Positions 12,613-20,549 of a stretch of DNA of 64,000 nt are shown one piece after another. Origin of the DNA: Mycolicibacterium rhodesiae (GTDB taxonomy: Bacteria > Actinomycetota > Actinomycetes > Mycobacteriales > Mycobacteriaceae); the NCBI RefSeq assembly GCF_002086695.1, contig NZ_MVIH01000006.1, positions 248,001-312,000 of the forward strand, written 5' to 3'. The first letter of the stretch is position 1. The number at the start of each line of letters is the position of its first letter. The position numbers and the translations under genes are program-made. Below the pieces are notes generated by a model. The model was not told where the DNA came from. It searched no databases and saw only the letters and a program-made list of their open reading frames with translations.

Positions 12613-13245
12613 ATGTCGCAGCGCAAACGGAACCGCGGTCACCGCGCCGCGGCGGGCCCGATCGGGTCCGTAGCCGGTTCCAGCCTGCACGCCGACCCTC
12701 ACATACCCGGCCCGGCCGACGGATCAGTGTGGGGACGTCGCCGGGTGCTGTTGCTGAACTCAACCTACGAACCGCTGACGGCGCTCCCCATGCGCCGCGC
12801 GGTCATCATGCTGCTGTGTGGCAAGGCCGACGTGGTGCACGACGACCCGACCGGGCCGGTGATCCACTCGGCGACGCGGGCGATCGTGGTGCCGTCGGTG
12901 ATCCGGCTGCGCAGCTTCGTGCGGGTCCCGTACCGGGCGCGCATCCCGATGACCCGGGCCGCGTTGATGCACCGCGATCGGTTCCGCTGCGCGTACTGCG
13001 GCGCCAAGGCCGACACCGTCGACCACGTGGTGCCGCGCAGTCGCGGCGGCGAGCATTCCTGGGAGAACTGCGTGGCTGCCTGCGGGGCGTGCAACCACCG
13101 CAAAGCCGACAAATTGCTGAGCGAACTGGGTTGGACCCTGCGCCTGGTGCCGATGCCGCCGAAGGGCCAGCACTGGCGGTTGTTGTGCACCATCAAAGAA
13201 CTCGACCCCGCTTGGGTGCGCTACCTGGGTGAGGGCGCGGCCTGA
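12613..13245 (+). CDS. HNH endonuclease (Rv2469c-like)
   Basis: 210 residues with an intact HNH/zinc module near the C-terminus: C126-x2-C129, D137-H138 followed by VVPRSRGG, an Asn in SWENC, then C157-x2-C160-N-H162. The N-terminal half ([19 protein letters not shown]) is the conserved arm of this family. The ATG at 12613 has GGAGG 5 bases upstream; the open frame starting at 12568 is less likely. No restriction partner or mobile context is visible, so a housekeeping nuclease role is more plausible than a selfish one. It is divergent from glbO. Confidence 0.88.
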   Translation: MSQRKRNRGHRAAAGPIGSVAGSSLHADPHIPGPADGSVWGRRRVLLLNSTYEPLTALPMRRAVIMLLCGKADVVHDDPTGPVIHSATRAIVVPSVIRLRSFVRVPYRARIPMTRAALMHRDRFRCAYCGAKADTVDHVVPRSRGGEHSWENCVAACGACNHRKADKLLSELGWTLRLVPMPPKGQHWRLLCTIKELDPAWVRYLGEGAA

Positions 13246-13249
13246 CTGC

Positions 13250-13255
13250 TACGGT
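13250..13255 (+). promoter_or_regulatory. Putative leaderless -10 box
   Basis: TACGGT lies 7 nt before the GTG at 13263, with no ribosome-binding site between. This is the arrangement of a mycobacterial leaderless promoter for the small gene that follows. Confidence 0.45.
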
Positions 13256-13262
13256 TTGCAAC

Positions 13263-13502
13263 GTGAATGCTGCCGTCATCCACGGTCTATTCGTGGGCAT
13301 CCCGTTTGGCCTCGCGGCTGTGCTGTTCTTGCTGTTCGTCCCCGGTAAGAGCAAGCGCGCCAAGACCTACAAGTTGTCCGAGCCTTGGACGCACGCGCCG
13401 ATCCTGTGGGCGGCCGTCGACGAGGTGGTTCCCGGCGGTGGCCATCACGGTCACGGCTCGGCCGAGGTGAACGTGGGAGGTGGAGCAAGTGGCAAGTGGT
13501 GA
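13263..13502 (+). CDS. Small single-helix membrane protein, probable cytochrome aa3 accessory subunit (CtaJ/CtaI group)
   Basis: 79 residues: one transmembrane helix (residues 8-27), a basic cytoplasmic flank ([12 protein letters not shown]), a Trp/Pro segment and a His/Gly-rich tail ([11 protein letters not shown]). By size, topology and position between the HNH gene and a DUF5130 gene next to pepN, it matches one of the two small proteins (MSMEG_4692/4693) found in cryo-EM structures of the M. smegmatis bcc-aa3 supercomplex. This assignment is from memory of synteny and needs an alignment. It overlaps the next gene by 14 bp. Confidence 0.7.
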   Translation: MNAAVIHGLFVGIPFGLAAVLFLLFVPGKSKRAKTYKLSEPWTHAPILWAAVDEVVPGGGHHGHGSAEVNVGGGASGKW

Positions 13503-13968
13503 CCACGGCACCGCGGTAGCGACCGTCGATCCGGCCAACCTGCCCTACGGCTGGGCGGTGACCACCAGCGGGCGCCTGTCTGGCGTGACCGAGCCGGGTG
13601 AGCTGTCGGTGCACTACCCGTTCCCGGTGAAGCAGCTGGTCGAACTGGACGATGCGCTCAAGTACGGCAGCCGGCAGTCCAAGGCCCGCTTCGCCGTCTA
13701 CATCGGCGACCTGGGTAGCGACACCGCGGCCCGCGCCCGGGAGATCCTGGCCGACGTGCCGACGCCGAACAATGCCGTGCTGCTCGCCGTGTCGCCGGAC
13801 CAGAAGGCCATTGAGGTGGTCTACGGCGCGGACGTGCGTGGCCGTGGTGCCGAGTCGGCAGCCCCGCTCGGGGTGTCGGCGGCCGCGTCGGCCTTCAAAG
13901 AGGGCAACCTGATCGACGGCTTGGTCAGCGCCGTGCGGGTGATGTCGGCGGCCATTTCCCGGCCGTAA
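13489..13968 (+). CDS. DUF5130 protein, probable cytochrome aa3 accessory subunit (CtaI/CtaJ group; Rv2468c-like)
   Basis: 159 residues, soluble, with an alpha/beta TPM-like core: [20 protein letters not shown] at the N-terminus and [20 protein letters not shown] in the middle. The GTG at 13489 was chosen because GGGAGG (13475-13480) lies 8 bases upstream, better than the GTG at 13480. It overlaps the previous small membrane-protein gene, which argues that both products act together. The DUF5130 homologue of M. smegmatis was reported as a peripheral subunit of the bcc-aa3 respiratory supercomplex (recalled, not checked). Confidence 0.78.
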   Translation: MASGDHGTAVATVDPANLPYGWAVTTSGRLSGVTEPGELSVHYPFPVKQLVELDDALKYGSRQSKARFAVYIGDLGSDTAARAREILADVPTPNNAVLLAVSPDQKAIEVVYGADVRGRGAESAAPLGVSAAASAFKEGNLIDGLVSAVRVMSAAISRP

Positions 13969-13996
13969 GCACCTGGGGTGCCGGACGTCCTCTGCA

Positions 13997-14053
13997 CGAG
14001 ATTGACCTCACGCAGAGGAAGTTCGAGTAGACGTCTGCGTGAGTTCAATCTCG
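13997..14053. terminator. Long imperfect hairpin between convergent genes
   Basis: 13997-14016 and 14034-14053 are inverted copies, 19 of 20 positions matching, around a 17-nt loop. The right arm and loop lie inside the last codons of the minus-strand HNH gene (stop at 14008-14010). It can act as a bidirectional terminator for the two convergent genes, although no T-run follows. Confidence 0.6.
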
Positions 14054-14418
14054 CGGGAGTCGTCCGCGGCCTCGGCCGCAGCGAGCAACTCGGCGCGGAT
14101 GCGCACATACCGCTCGAGGAACAGGCGTTCGTCGAGCCGCTTGCGGCGCAGCCAGCCGGTGACCTCGTCGTTGCATTTGCTGGCGTTACACGCCCCGCAG
14201 GCGGGCACCACGTTGTCGATCGTGTAGCGCCCGCCCCGCGATATCGCCATGACGCAGTCGCGTTGCAGCGGCTTACCCGTCGCCCCGCAGTACGCGCAGC
14301 CGTTCCAGGCGAGCTTCAGCGTCGCCCACTGCTCCTCGGTCAGGTCATTGACCACCGCTTTCACCCGTCGGGTGCGTCTGCGCGCCGCGCGTGCTCGTCG
14401 GGTGTTCCTGGCTGCCAT
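14008..14418 (-). CDS. Small HNH-like protein with Cys in place of the catalytic His
   Basis: 136 residues. A very basic N-terminus (residues 1-20, mostly Arg/Ala) is followed by C41-x2-C44, the segment RDCVMAISRGGRYTIDN (54-70) and C74-x2-C77-N. Aligned with the intact HNH protein at 12613, the D-H pair that carries the general base is D54-C55 here, while the zinc cysteines and SRGG turn are kept. The ATG at 14418 gives a compact domain; the much longer open frame reads through pepN and is spurious. The last codons form half of a hairpin. Function unknown. Confidence 0.78.
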   Translation of the reverse strand: MAARNTRRARAARRRTRRVKAVVNDLTEEQWATLKLAWNGCAYCGATGKPLQRDCVMAISRGGRYTIDNVVPACGACNASKCNDEVTGWLRRKRLDERLFLERYVRIRAELLAAAEAADDSREIELTQTSTRTSSA

Positions 14419-14441
14419 AGCGTGATTTTGGCAGCGCGGGA

Positions 14442-17003
14442 TCACTGCGCGTCGAAGGCGCGCGCTTTCAGTGAGCGTTCGATACCGGCCCGGCCTTCCA
14501 ACACGAGCCTGCGCAACGCCGACGGCAGTTCGCCGGCGAGGAAGTTGTCCGCAGCCAGCAGGGCCTCGGAGCTGATGTCCCACGACGGGTACAGACCGAT
14601 CACCACGGTCTGCGCGACCTCGCTGGAGCGGCGCTCCCACACTCCGGGGATCGCCGCGAAGTAGCGCTCGGTGAACGGCTGCAGCAGCGCGCTCTGTCCG
14701 GTCTGGACGAAACCGCCGATGATCGCACGCGCGGTGATGTTCGGCAGGGTGTCGTCCTCGATCACCTGCTGCCAGGCCGCATTCTTGACGTCGAGCTGCG
14801 GGCGGGCCGCCGACGCCGCGGCCGCGTGCCTGCGGCCGGCCGCAGTCGGATCGCGCTGCGCCTCGGCGTCGATGAACGGTGTCTCCACGCCGTCGCCGTC
14901 GATGTCGCCGGAAGCGGCCAGCGCCGTCACGATGCGCCAGCGCAGATCGGTGTCGATCACCAAGCCGGGCAGATTCACCTCGGCCGGCTCGTTGTCCAGC
15001 AGGGTCGCGAGCACCGCGACGTGATGCAGCTGCAGCACCGACGTGCACAACGCGTTGACGAACGCGAGCTGATGATCCGAGCCGGGGGAGGACTCACGGG
15101 CCAAGTCCAGCAGCCGGTCGGCGAACGCCGGCCACCCGTTGGCGCACGCCCACTGCGGATCGGCGTAGGAATTCAGTGCGGTTTGCGCCTGCAGCAGCAG
15201 CCGCTGCGCCACCCCGACCTCGGTCTCGGCCTGCACACCGCTCATCACCAGCGCAACGAAATCGCGAGCCTTCAGTTCGGCGTCGCGGGTCATCTCCCAC
15301 GCCGCCGACCACACCAGCGTCCGGGGCAGCGGCTCTTCGATGTCGGCGATGCGGCCCAGTGCGGTCCGCAGCGAATCGTCGTCCAGCCGCAACGAGCAGT
15401 AGGTCAGGTCGTCGTCATTGACCAAGACCAGCTTGCCGCGCGAAACACCTTGCAAAGCAGGGACTTCGGTGACGGATCCGGAGATGTCGAGCTCTTCGCG
15501 GTGCACCCGCACCAGCTTGCCCGTCGTCGGGTCGTCGTCGTAGATGCCGACCGCCAGCCGGTGCACCCGGGTCTCGCCGGCCCCCGGCGCCGCACCGCCC
15601 TGATTGATCGCGAACCGGGTGAACCGGCCCTCGTCGTCGACATCGAAGTCGGCGCGCACGGTGTTCAGCCCGGTGGTCTTGAGCCATTGGCGGCCCCAGT
15701 CGGACAGGTCGCGTCCGGAGGCCTTCTCCAACGCACCCAGCAGGTCGTCGAACGTGGCGTTGCCGAAGGCGTGCGCGGCGAAATAGTCACGCAGCCCGGC
15801 CAGGAAGTGCTCCAGCCCGACGTAGGCGACGAGCTGCTTAAGGACGCTGGCGCCCTTGGCGTAGGTGATGCCGTCGAAGTTGACCTCGACGGCGTGCAGA
15901 TCCGGGATGTCGGCCGCGACCGGATGGGTCGACGGCAGCTGATCCTGTCGGTAGGCCCAGGACTTCTCCACATTGGCGAACGTGGTCCACGCCTGGTCGT
16001 ACTCGGTTGCTTCGGCCTGACACAGCACCGAGGCGAACGTCGCGAACGACTCGTTGAGCCACAGGTCGTCCCACCACGTCATCGTGACCAGATCGCCGAA
16101 CCACATGTGCGCCATCTCGTGCAGCACGGTCTCCGCGCGACGCTCGTAGCTGTAGCGGGTGACCTTGGACCGGAAGACGTAGTCCTCCAGGAACGTCACC
16201 GCGCCGGCGTTTTCCATTGCGCCGGCGTTGAATTCGGGCACGAAGAGCTGGTCGTACTTGCCGAACGCGTACGGCACCCCGAAGTTGCGGTGGTAGAAAC
16301 CGAACCCCTGTTTGGTTTCGGTGAACAGCCGCTCGGCGTCCATGTACTCGGCGAGCGACGAGCGACAGAACAGCCCGAGCGGGATCTCGCCGTGCTCGTC
16401 GGCGTAGACGTCGTCCCAACGCGCGTAGGGGCCGGCGATGAGCGCCACCAGGTAGGTGCTCATCCGCGGGGTGGTGGCGAACGTATGGACGCCGCCCTCG
16501 TTGGACACGGTCGCGCCGTTGGAGATCACCTGCCAGTGCGACGGCGCGGTGACCGTCACGTCGAAGGTGGCCTTGAGGTCGGGCTGGTCGAAACAGGCGA
16601 ACATCCGCTTGGCATCCGCGGTTTCGAACTGCGAGTACAGGTACGCCTCACCGTCGACCGGGTCGACGAAGCGGTGCAGGCCCTCACCGGTGTTGGAGTA
16701 GCGGCAGTCGGCGTCGACCACCAGGACGTTGGTCTTCTCCAGCCCCTGCAGCGCGATGCCGGTGGACTCGTCGTATTCCAAGACGTCGACGTCGCGGCCG
16801 TTGAGAACCGCACTGTGCACGGTATCGGCGGCCAGGTCGATGTAGGTGTCGGCGCCGGGGGTCGCCTCGAATTCGACGGTCGTCGTGGATCGGAAGGTCG
16901 TCTCGGAGCCGGTCGTCAGATCGAGAGCGATGGAGTAGTTGCCGACGGTGACCAGAGCAGCGCGCTCGATGGCCTCGTCACGAGTCAGGTTGGGTAGTGC
17001 CAC
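14442..17003 (-). CDS. pepN: Aminopeptidase N (M1 zinc metallopeptidase)
   Basis: 853 residues, the usual length for mycobacterial PepN (861 in M. tuberculosis). It contains the M1 exopeptidase motif GAMENAG, the zinc site HEMAHMWFGD (HExxH) and the third ligand in WLNESFATF. The C-terminal ERAP-like helical domain is complete. It removes N-terminal residues from peptides in the cytoplasm. The GTG start at 17003 sits 6 nt behind TAGGTT, suggesting a leaderless transcript. The gene is convergent with nothing of its own operon; the small HNH gene follows on the same strand. Confidence 0.95.
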   Translation of the reverse strand: MALPNLTRDEAIERAALVTVGNYSIALDLTTGSETTFRSTTTVEFEATPGADTYIDLAADTVHSAVLNGRDVDVLEYDESTGIALQGLEKTNVLVVDADCRYSNTGEGLHRFVDPVDGEAYLYSQFETADAKRMFACFDQPDLKATFDVTVTAPSHWQVISNGATVSNEGGVHTFATTPRMSTYLVALIAGPYARWDDVYADEHGEIPLGLFCRSSLAEYMDAERLFTETKQGFGFYHRNFGVPYAFGKYDQLFVPEFNAGAMENAGAVTFLEDYVFRSKVTRYSYERRAETVLHEMAHMWFGDLVTMTWWDDLWLNESFATFASVLCQAEATEYDQAWTTFANVEKSWAYRQDQLPSTHPVAADIPDLHAVEVNFDGITYAKGASVLKQLVAYVGLEHFLAGLRDYFAAHAFGNATFDDLLGALEKASGRDLSDWGRQWLKTTGLNTVRADFDVDDEGRFTRFAINQGGAAPGAGETRVHRLAVGIYDDDPTTGKLVRVHREELDISGSVTEVPALQGVSRGKLVLVNDDDLTYCSLRLDDDSLRTALGRIADIEEPLPRTLVWSAAWEMTRDAELKARDFVALVMSGVQAETEVGVAQRLLLQAQTALNSYADPQWACANGWPAFADRLLDLARESSPGSDHQLAFVNALCTSVLQLHHVAVLATLLDNEPAEVNLPGLVIDTDLRWRIVTALAASGDIDGDGVETPFIDAEAQRDPTAAGRRHAAAASAARPQLDVKNAAWQQVIEDDTLPNITARAIIGGFVQTGQSALLQPFTERYFAAIPGVWERRSSEVAQTVVIGLYPSWDISSEALLAADNFLAGELPSALRRLVLEGRAGIERSLKARAFDAQ

Positions 17004-17009
17004 GCGTCC

Positions 17010-17015
17010 AACCTA
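17010..17015 (-). promoter_or_regulatory. Putative leaderless -10 box for pepN
   Basis: On the minus strand TAGGTT is followed by 6 nt and the GTG start of pepN, with no Shine-Dalgarno sequence. Confidence 0.45.
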
Positions 17016-17088
17016 GCGGCAGTGGGAACAGTGTTCTATTGGAAGGAGTTGAGTTGGAAGTCTGCGTCCATCGCTGGGAGGAGCCCGC

Positions 17089-17697
17089 ATGTCCGAGAAG
17101 TCAGTAGCCGGTTTTTGGTTCGACCCGCTGTGCCCCTGGTGTTGGATCACCTCCCGCTGGATTCTCGAGGTCGAGAAGGTTCGGGATATCGACGTCGACT
17201 TCCGGGTGATGAGCTTGGCCGTGCTCAACGAAGGCCGGGACCTGCCCGAGGAATACCAGGAGATGATGAAGAAGGCGTGGGGACCGGTCCGCGTCGCCAT
17301 CGCCGCCGAGCAGGCGCACGGCCGCGAGATCCTGTCGCCGCTGTACGCCGCTATGGGCACCCGGATCCACGACCAGGACAACAAAGATTTCGACGTCGTG
17401 ATCGCCGAGTCGCTGGCCGAGGTGGGATTGCCCGCCGAGCTCGCCGAGGCGGCCACCTCGGACAAGTACGACGACGAACTGCGCAAGAGCCATCATGAGG
17501 GCATGGACGCCGTCGGCGAAGACGTCGGCACCCCGACCATCCACATCAACGGCGTGGCGTTCTTCGGCCCTGTGCTGTCCCGCATCCCGCGCGGTGAGGA
17601 AGCAGGCAAGCTCTGGGACGCCTCGGTTACGTTCGCGGCCTACCCGCACTTCTGGGAGCTGAAGCGGACGCGGACCGAAGCGCCGCAGTTCGACTGA
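17089..17697 (+). CDS. Mycothiol-dependent DsbA-family reductase (Rv2466c-like)
   Basis: 202 residues, thioredoxin fold with the DsbA helical insertion. The active site is C15-P-W-C18 in [16 protein letters not shown], and the cis-Pro loop is GTPTIHING near residue 150. M. tuberculosis Rv2466c is a mycothiol-dependent oxidoreductase that also activates nitro-aromatic prodrugs. GGAGGAG 6 bases upstream fixes the ATG at 17089. No signal peptide, so cytoplasmic. Divergent from pepN, as in other mycobacteria. Confidence 0.9.
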   Translation: MSEKSVAGFWFDPLCPWCWITSRWILEVEKVRDIDVDFRVMSLAVLNEGRDLPEEYQEMMKKAWGPVRVAIAAEQAHGREILSPLYAAMGTRIHDQDNKDFDVVIAESLAEVGLPAELAEAATSDKYDDELRKSHHEGMDAVGEDVGTPTIHINGVAFFGPVLSRIPRGEEAGKLWDASVTFAAYPHFWELKRTRTEAPQFD

Positions 17698-17746
17698 AAT
17701 TTCCCCTCCGGTTGCGCGCCGGCTTGGTAGGGACAATTTTTAGTCC

Positions 17747-19156
17747 ATGACAGTGGCTGATCCGACCGAGCCGAGCGTGCAGACCGACGGCACCTACCGC
17801 GACAAGCTGGTGGCCGTCGAGCCCGGTGGCAACGAGTTCATCGCGCACGAGGATCGGCACGGGCATCCGCGCCAACTGTTCTGGACGTGGACCTCACCCA
17901 ATCTGGAGTTCGCGACGATCTTCGTCGGCGTGCTCGCGGTCGCCGTCTACGGCATGACCTTCTGGCAGGCCGTCGCAGGCATCGTGGTCGGCACCGGACT
18001 GGGTGCGATCGCGCACTACTTCCTGTCCGCCCGTGGCCCGTTGCACGGCGTGCCGCAGATGGTGTTGGGCCGGTTGGCGTTCGGGTTCAAGGGCAACGCG
18101 GTGCCTGCCGTGCTGATGTCGGTGACCGCCGGGGTCGGGTGGTTTGCCACCAACAGCGTCAGCGGCGCCTTCGCCCTGTCGACTCTGTTCGGCATCGGGC
18201 CGCTGGCGGCACTGGTCATCGTCGTGCTGATCCAGACCGGGTTCGCTTTCTTCGGCCACAATCTTGTTCAGGCCTTCGAGCGCTGGTCCTTCCCGGTGCT
18301 CGCGGTGATCTTCGCGATCGCCTCGGTCGTGATCCTCACCAAATCTCACTTCGACGCGCCTGCGATCGACGGCGGTGTCGGCGGTCTGGGCGGGTTCCTG
18401 CTGACCGTGGGCACCGCGTTCGGCTACGCCGCCGGCTGGACGCCCTATGCCGCCGACTACACCCGGTATCTGCCTGCCACCGTGTCGACTGCGCGCACCG
18501 GACTGTTCGCCTCACTGGGACTGTTCCTGTCGTGCACGATCCTCGAGATCGTCGGCGCAGCATCGGTGACCATCGGCCCGGCGCTGTCCGACAACCCCAC
18601 CGAAGCGTTCACCAGCGAGCTGGCCTCGCCGCTGGCCAAGGCCACCCTGCTGGCGATCGCGGTAGGCGCGATCGCCGCGAACGCGATCAACATCTATTCC
18701 GGCGCAATGGCTTTCGTGACCATCGGCGTCAAGCTGCCGCACCATATCGCCCGCGCCCTGGTCACGGTGTTCTTCGGCGTCGCGGGCTTCTGCATCGCGT
18801 GGTGGGCGCTGGCCGACGCCGCCGCCAGCTATGAGGCCTTCCTGCTGATCATCGCGTACTGGATCGGACCCTGGCTGGGCGTGGTGTTCGCCGACCAATA
18901 CCTGCGTCAGGGCCAGCCCATCGCCGGATTCCTCTACGACCGCAGCTATGCCAACTGGGGCGGATTCGCGTCGTTCGGCCTCGGCCTTGTGGTGTCCGTG
19001 TTGCTGTTCTCCAACCAGGAGAAGTTCGTCGGCTACATCGCCAGAGCGGTGCCTGAGCTCGGCGACATCACCTTCTTCGTCGGCTTCCTGATCGCCGGGG
19101 GAAGTTATCTTGTGCTATGCCGATCGAAGATCACCGCCGAACGCGCCGCGGTATGA
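17747..19156 (+). CDS. NCS1-family cytosine/purine permease
   Basis: 469 residues with about twelve transmembrane helices. N-terminal hydrophilic lead of about 45 residues, then SPNLEFATIFVGVL and the loop PMVLGRLAFGFKGN typical of nucleobase:cation symporter-1 proteins; GWTPYAADYTRYLP is the conserved central motif. It should import a pyrimidine or purine base with a cation. The stop overlaps a possible start of the cytosine deaminase (ATGA), so uptake and deamination are coupled in one operon. The exact base transported cannot be read from the sequence; cytosine or a methylated derivative is the best guess from the neighbours. Confidence 0.85.
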   Translation: MTVADPTEPSVQTDGTYRDKLVAVEPGGNEFIAHEDRHGHPRQLFWTWTSPNLEFATIFVGVLAVAVYGMTFWQAVAGIVVGTGLGAIAHYFLSARGPLHGVPQMVLGRLAFGFKGNAVPAVLMSVTAGVGWFATNSVSGAFALSTLFGIGPLAALVIVVLIQTGFAFFGHNLVQAFERWSFPVLAVIFAIASVVILTKSHFDAPAIDGGVGGLGGFLLTVGTAFGYAAGWTPYAADYTRYLPATVSTARTGLFASLGLFLSCTILEIVGAASVTIGPALSDNPTEAFTSELASPLAKATLLAIAVGAIAANAINIYSGAMAFVTIGVKLPHHIARALVTVFFGVAGFCIAWWALADAAASYEAFLLIIAYWIGPWLGVVFADQYLRQGQPIAGFLYDRSYANWGGFASFGLGLVVSVLLFSNQEKFVGYIARAVPELGDITFFVGFLIAGGSYLVLCRSKITAERAAV

Positions 19157-19599
19157 CACCGGAAGCGATGCTCGAGGTCGCCTACGCCGAGGCCCGAAAG
19201 GGATTGGCGGAGGGCGGAATTCCGATCGGTGCCGCGTTGTTCAGCGCCGATGGGGAGCTGTTGGGCAGCGGGCACAACATGCGGGTGCAGGACGATGATC
19301 CGTCGATTCACGCCGAGACGGCGGCGTTTCGCAATGCCGGCCGCCAGCGCGACTATCGCTCGACGATCATGGTGACGACGCTCTCGCCATGCTGGTATTG
19401 CAGCGGGCTGGTGCGTCAGTTCAACATCGGTGCGGTGCTGATCGGGGAGAGCCGGACGTTTGCCGGCGGCCACGACTGGCTGGCCGAATTCGGCGTGGAT
19501 GTCACGCTGCTCGACGACGAGCGCTGTGTGGCGATGATGACCGATTTCATCGCCGAGAACCCGGAACTGTGGAACGAGGACATCGGAGTCGCCGAGTGA
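19153..19599 (+). CDS. Cytosine deaminase, small yeast Fcy1-type (CDA fold)
   Basis: 148 residues from the ATG at 19153 (ATGA overlap with the permease); an ATG at 19117 would add 12 residues. Zinc and catalytic residues: H-A-E in SIHAETAAF and P-C-W-Y-C in TTLSPCWYCSG. The match to fungal cytosine deaminase Fcy1 runs over the whole length, including GHNMR, TLSPC, VDDERC (here LLDDERC) and the ending W-x-EDIG. The usual bacterial enzyme CodA is an unrelated amidohydrolase. Fcy1-type enzymes convert cytosine to uracil and 5-methylcytosine to thymine. Confidence 0.88.
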   Translation: MTPEAMLEVAYAEARKGLAEGGIPIGAALFSADGELLGSGHNMRVQDDDPSIHAETAAFRNAGRQRDYRSTIMVTTLSPCWYCSGLVRQFNIGAVLIGESRTFAGGHDWLAEFGVDVTLLDDERCVAMMTDFIAENPELWNEDIGVAE

Positions 19600-20549
19600 T
19601 CGCCACCATCGACATGTCCAGTTGGTACGCCGGGGGAGAGCAGGCCGACGCGGTCGCCGCCGAACTCGACGAGGGGCTGCGGCAGGCCGGTTTCATTCTG
19701 GTCACCGGGCACGGCATCGATCCGGGTCTGGCGGCCGGCGTGCGGGCCGCGTCGCGGAAGTTCTTCAGCCTGCCCGACGACGTCAAGCGCCGGTACTCGG
19801 TGCCGGTCGGCGGCCACGGCTGGATCGCTCCCGGTGCGGAAGCCAATGCCTACGCCGAGGGCACCGAGACGCCGCCCGATCTCAAGGAGAGCTACAGCCT
19901 GGGTGCGGAAACGGCCGTCGGCGACCCCGAGATAGACCGGATCTGGTTCGCGCCCAATGTCTGGCCCGCCGAGGTGGCCGAGTTGCAGCCGCTGGTCACC
20001 GAGTACACCGCGGCCGTGCACCGGCTGGCCGACGATCTGCTGGCCTTGATGGCGCACGCGCTGGGGCTGGCGGCGAACCCCTTCGCCGCCCTGGCTGACC
20101 GGCCGACCTGGACGATGAACATCAACCACTACCCCCCGGTCAGCGTCGTCGGCGAGCCCGAACCCGGCCAGTTCCGGATCGGCCCGCACACCGACTTCGG
20201 CACCGTGACGATCCTGGACCGCGAGCCCGGAGCTGGTGGGCTGCAAGTCTTTTCCGAGGCCGACGGATGGGAAGACGCACCGTACGATCCGGCGGCGTTG
20301 ACCATCAACATCGGCGATCTACTCGAGTACTGGAGCGGGCGGCGCTGGCCGTCCGGGCGGCACCGGGTGCTGCCCCCGCAGCCGCACGCGCCCGAAGAAG
20401 ACCTGATCTCGCTGATCTACTTCTACGAAGCCAACCACGACGCACTCATCACTCCGCTGGAGCCGCCGGTCGGGCGAGTGCCCGGGTTGTCGCCGGTGAC
20501 GACGTCAGCGTTCATCAAGGAACGGTTGGACGCCATCACCGTTGGCTGA
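19596..20549 (+). CDS. Isopenicillin-N-synthase-like 2-oxoglutarate/Fe(II) dioxygenase
   Basis: 317 residues with the DIOX_N domain (LRQAGFILVTGHGI, residues 26-40) and the 2OG-FeII core. The iron triad is H198-x-D200 (PHTDFGTVTIL) and H256 (SGRHRVLPP). The GTG at 19596 overlaps the stop of the cytosine deaminase gene, so it is the third cistron of the permease-deaminase operon. The superfamily contains fungal thymine 7-hydroxylase, which makes a thymine-oxidising role plausible, but residues specific to that enzyme were not identified. It ends head-on with, and overlaps by 45 bp, the aldo/keto reductase gene. Confidence 0.85.
   Translation: MIATIDMSSWYAGGEQADAVAAELDEGLRQAGFILVTGHGIDPGLAAGVRAASRKFFSLPDDVKRRYSVPVGGHGWIAPGAEANAYAEGTETPPDLKESYSLGAETAVGDPEIDRIWFAPNVWPAEVAELQPLVTEYTAAVHRLADDLLALMAHALGLAANPFAALADRPTWTMNINHYPPVSVVGEPEPGQFRIGPHTDFGTVTILDREPGAGGLQVFSEADGWEDAPYDPAALTINIGDLLEYWSGRRWPSGRHRVLPPQPHAPEEDLISLIYFYEANHDALITPLEPPVGRVPGLSPVTTSAFIKERLDAITVG

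Noticed and set aside
12613..14418. Two HNH proteins near each other as a mobile intron or restriction system
   Set aside because: No intron structure, methylase, integrase or composition shift; both lie in conserved mycobacterial synteny.
14826..16997. A 723-codon plus-strand open frame opposite pepN
   Set aside because: The composition (Gly, Val, Arg, His, Gln rich, no hydrophobic core) is that of an antisense shadow; pepN on the other strand is certain.
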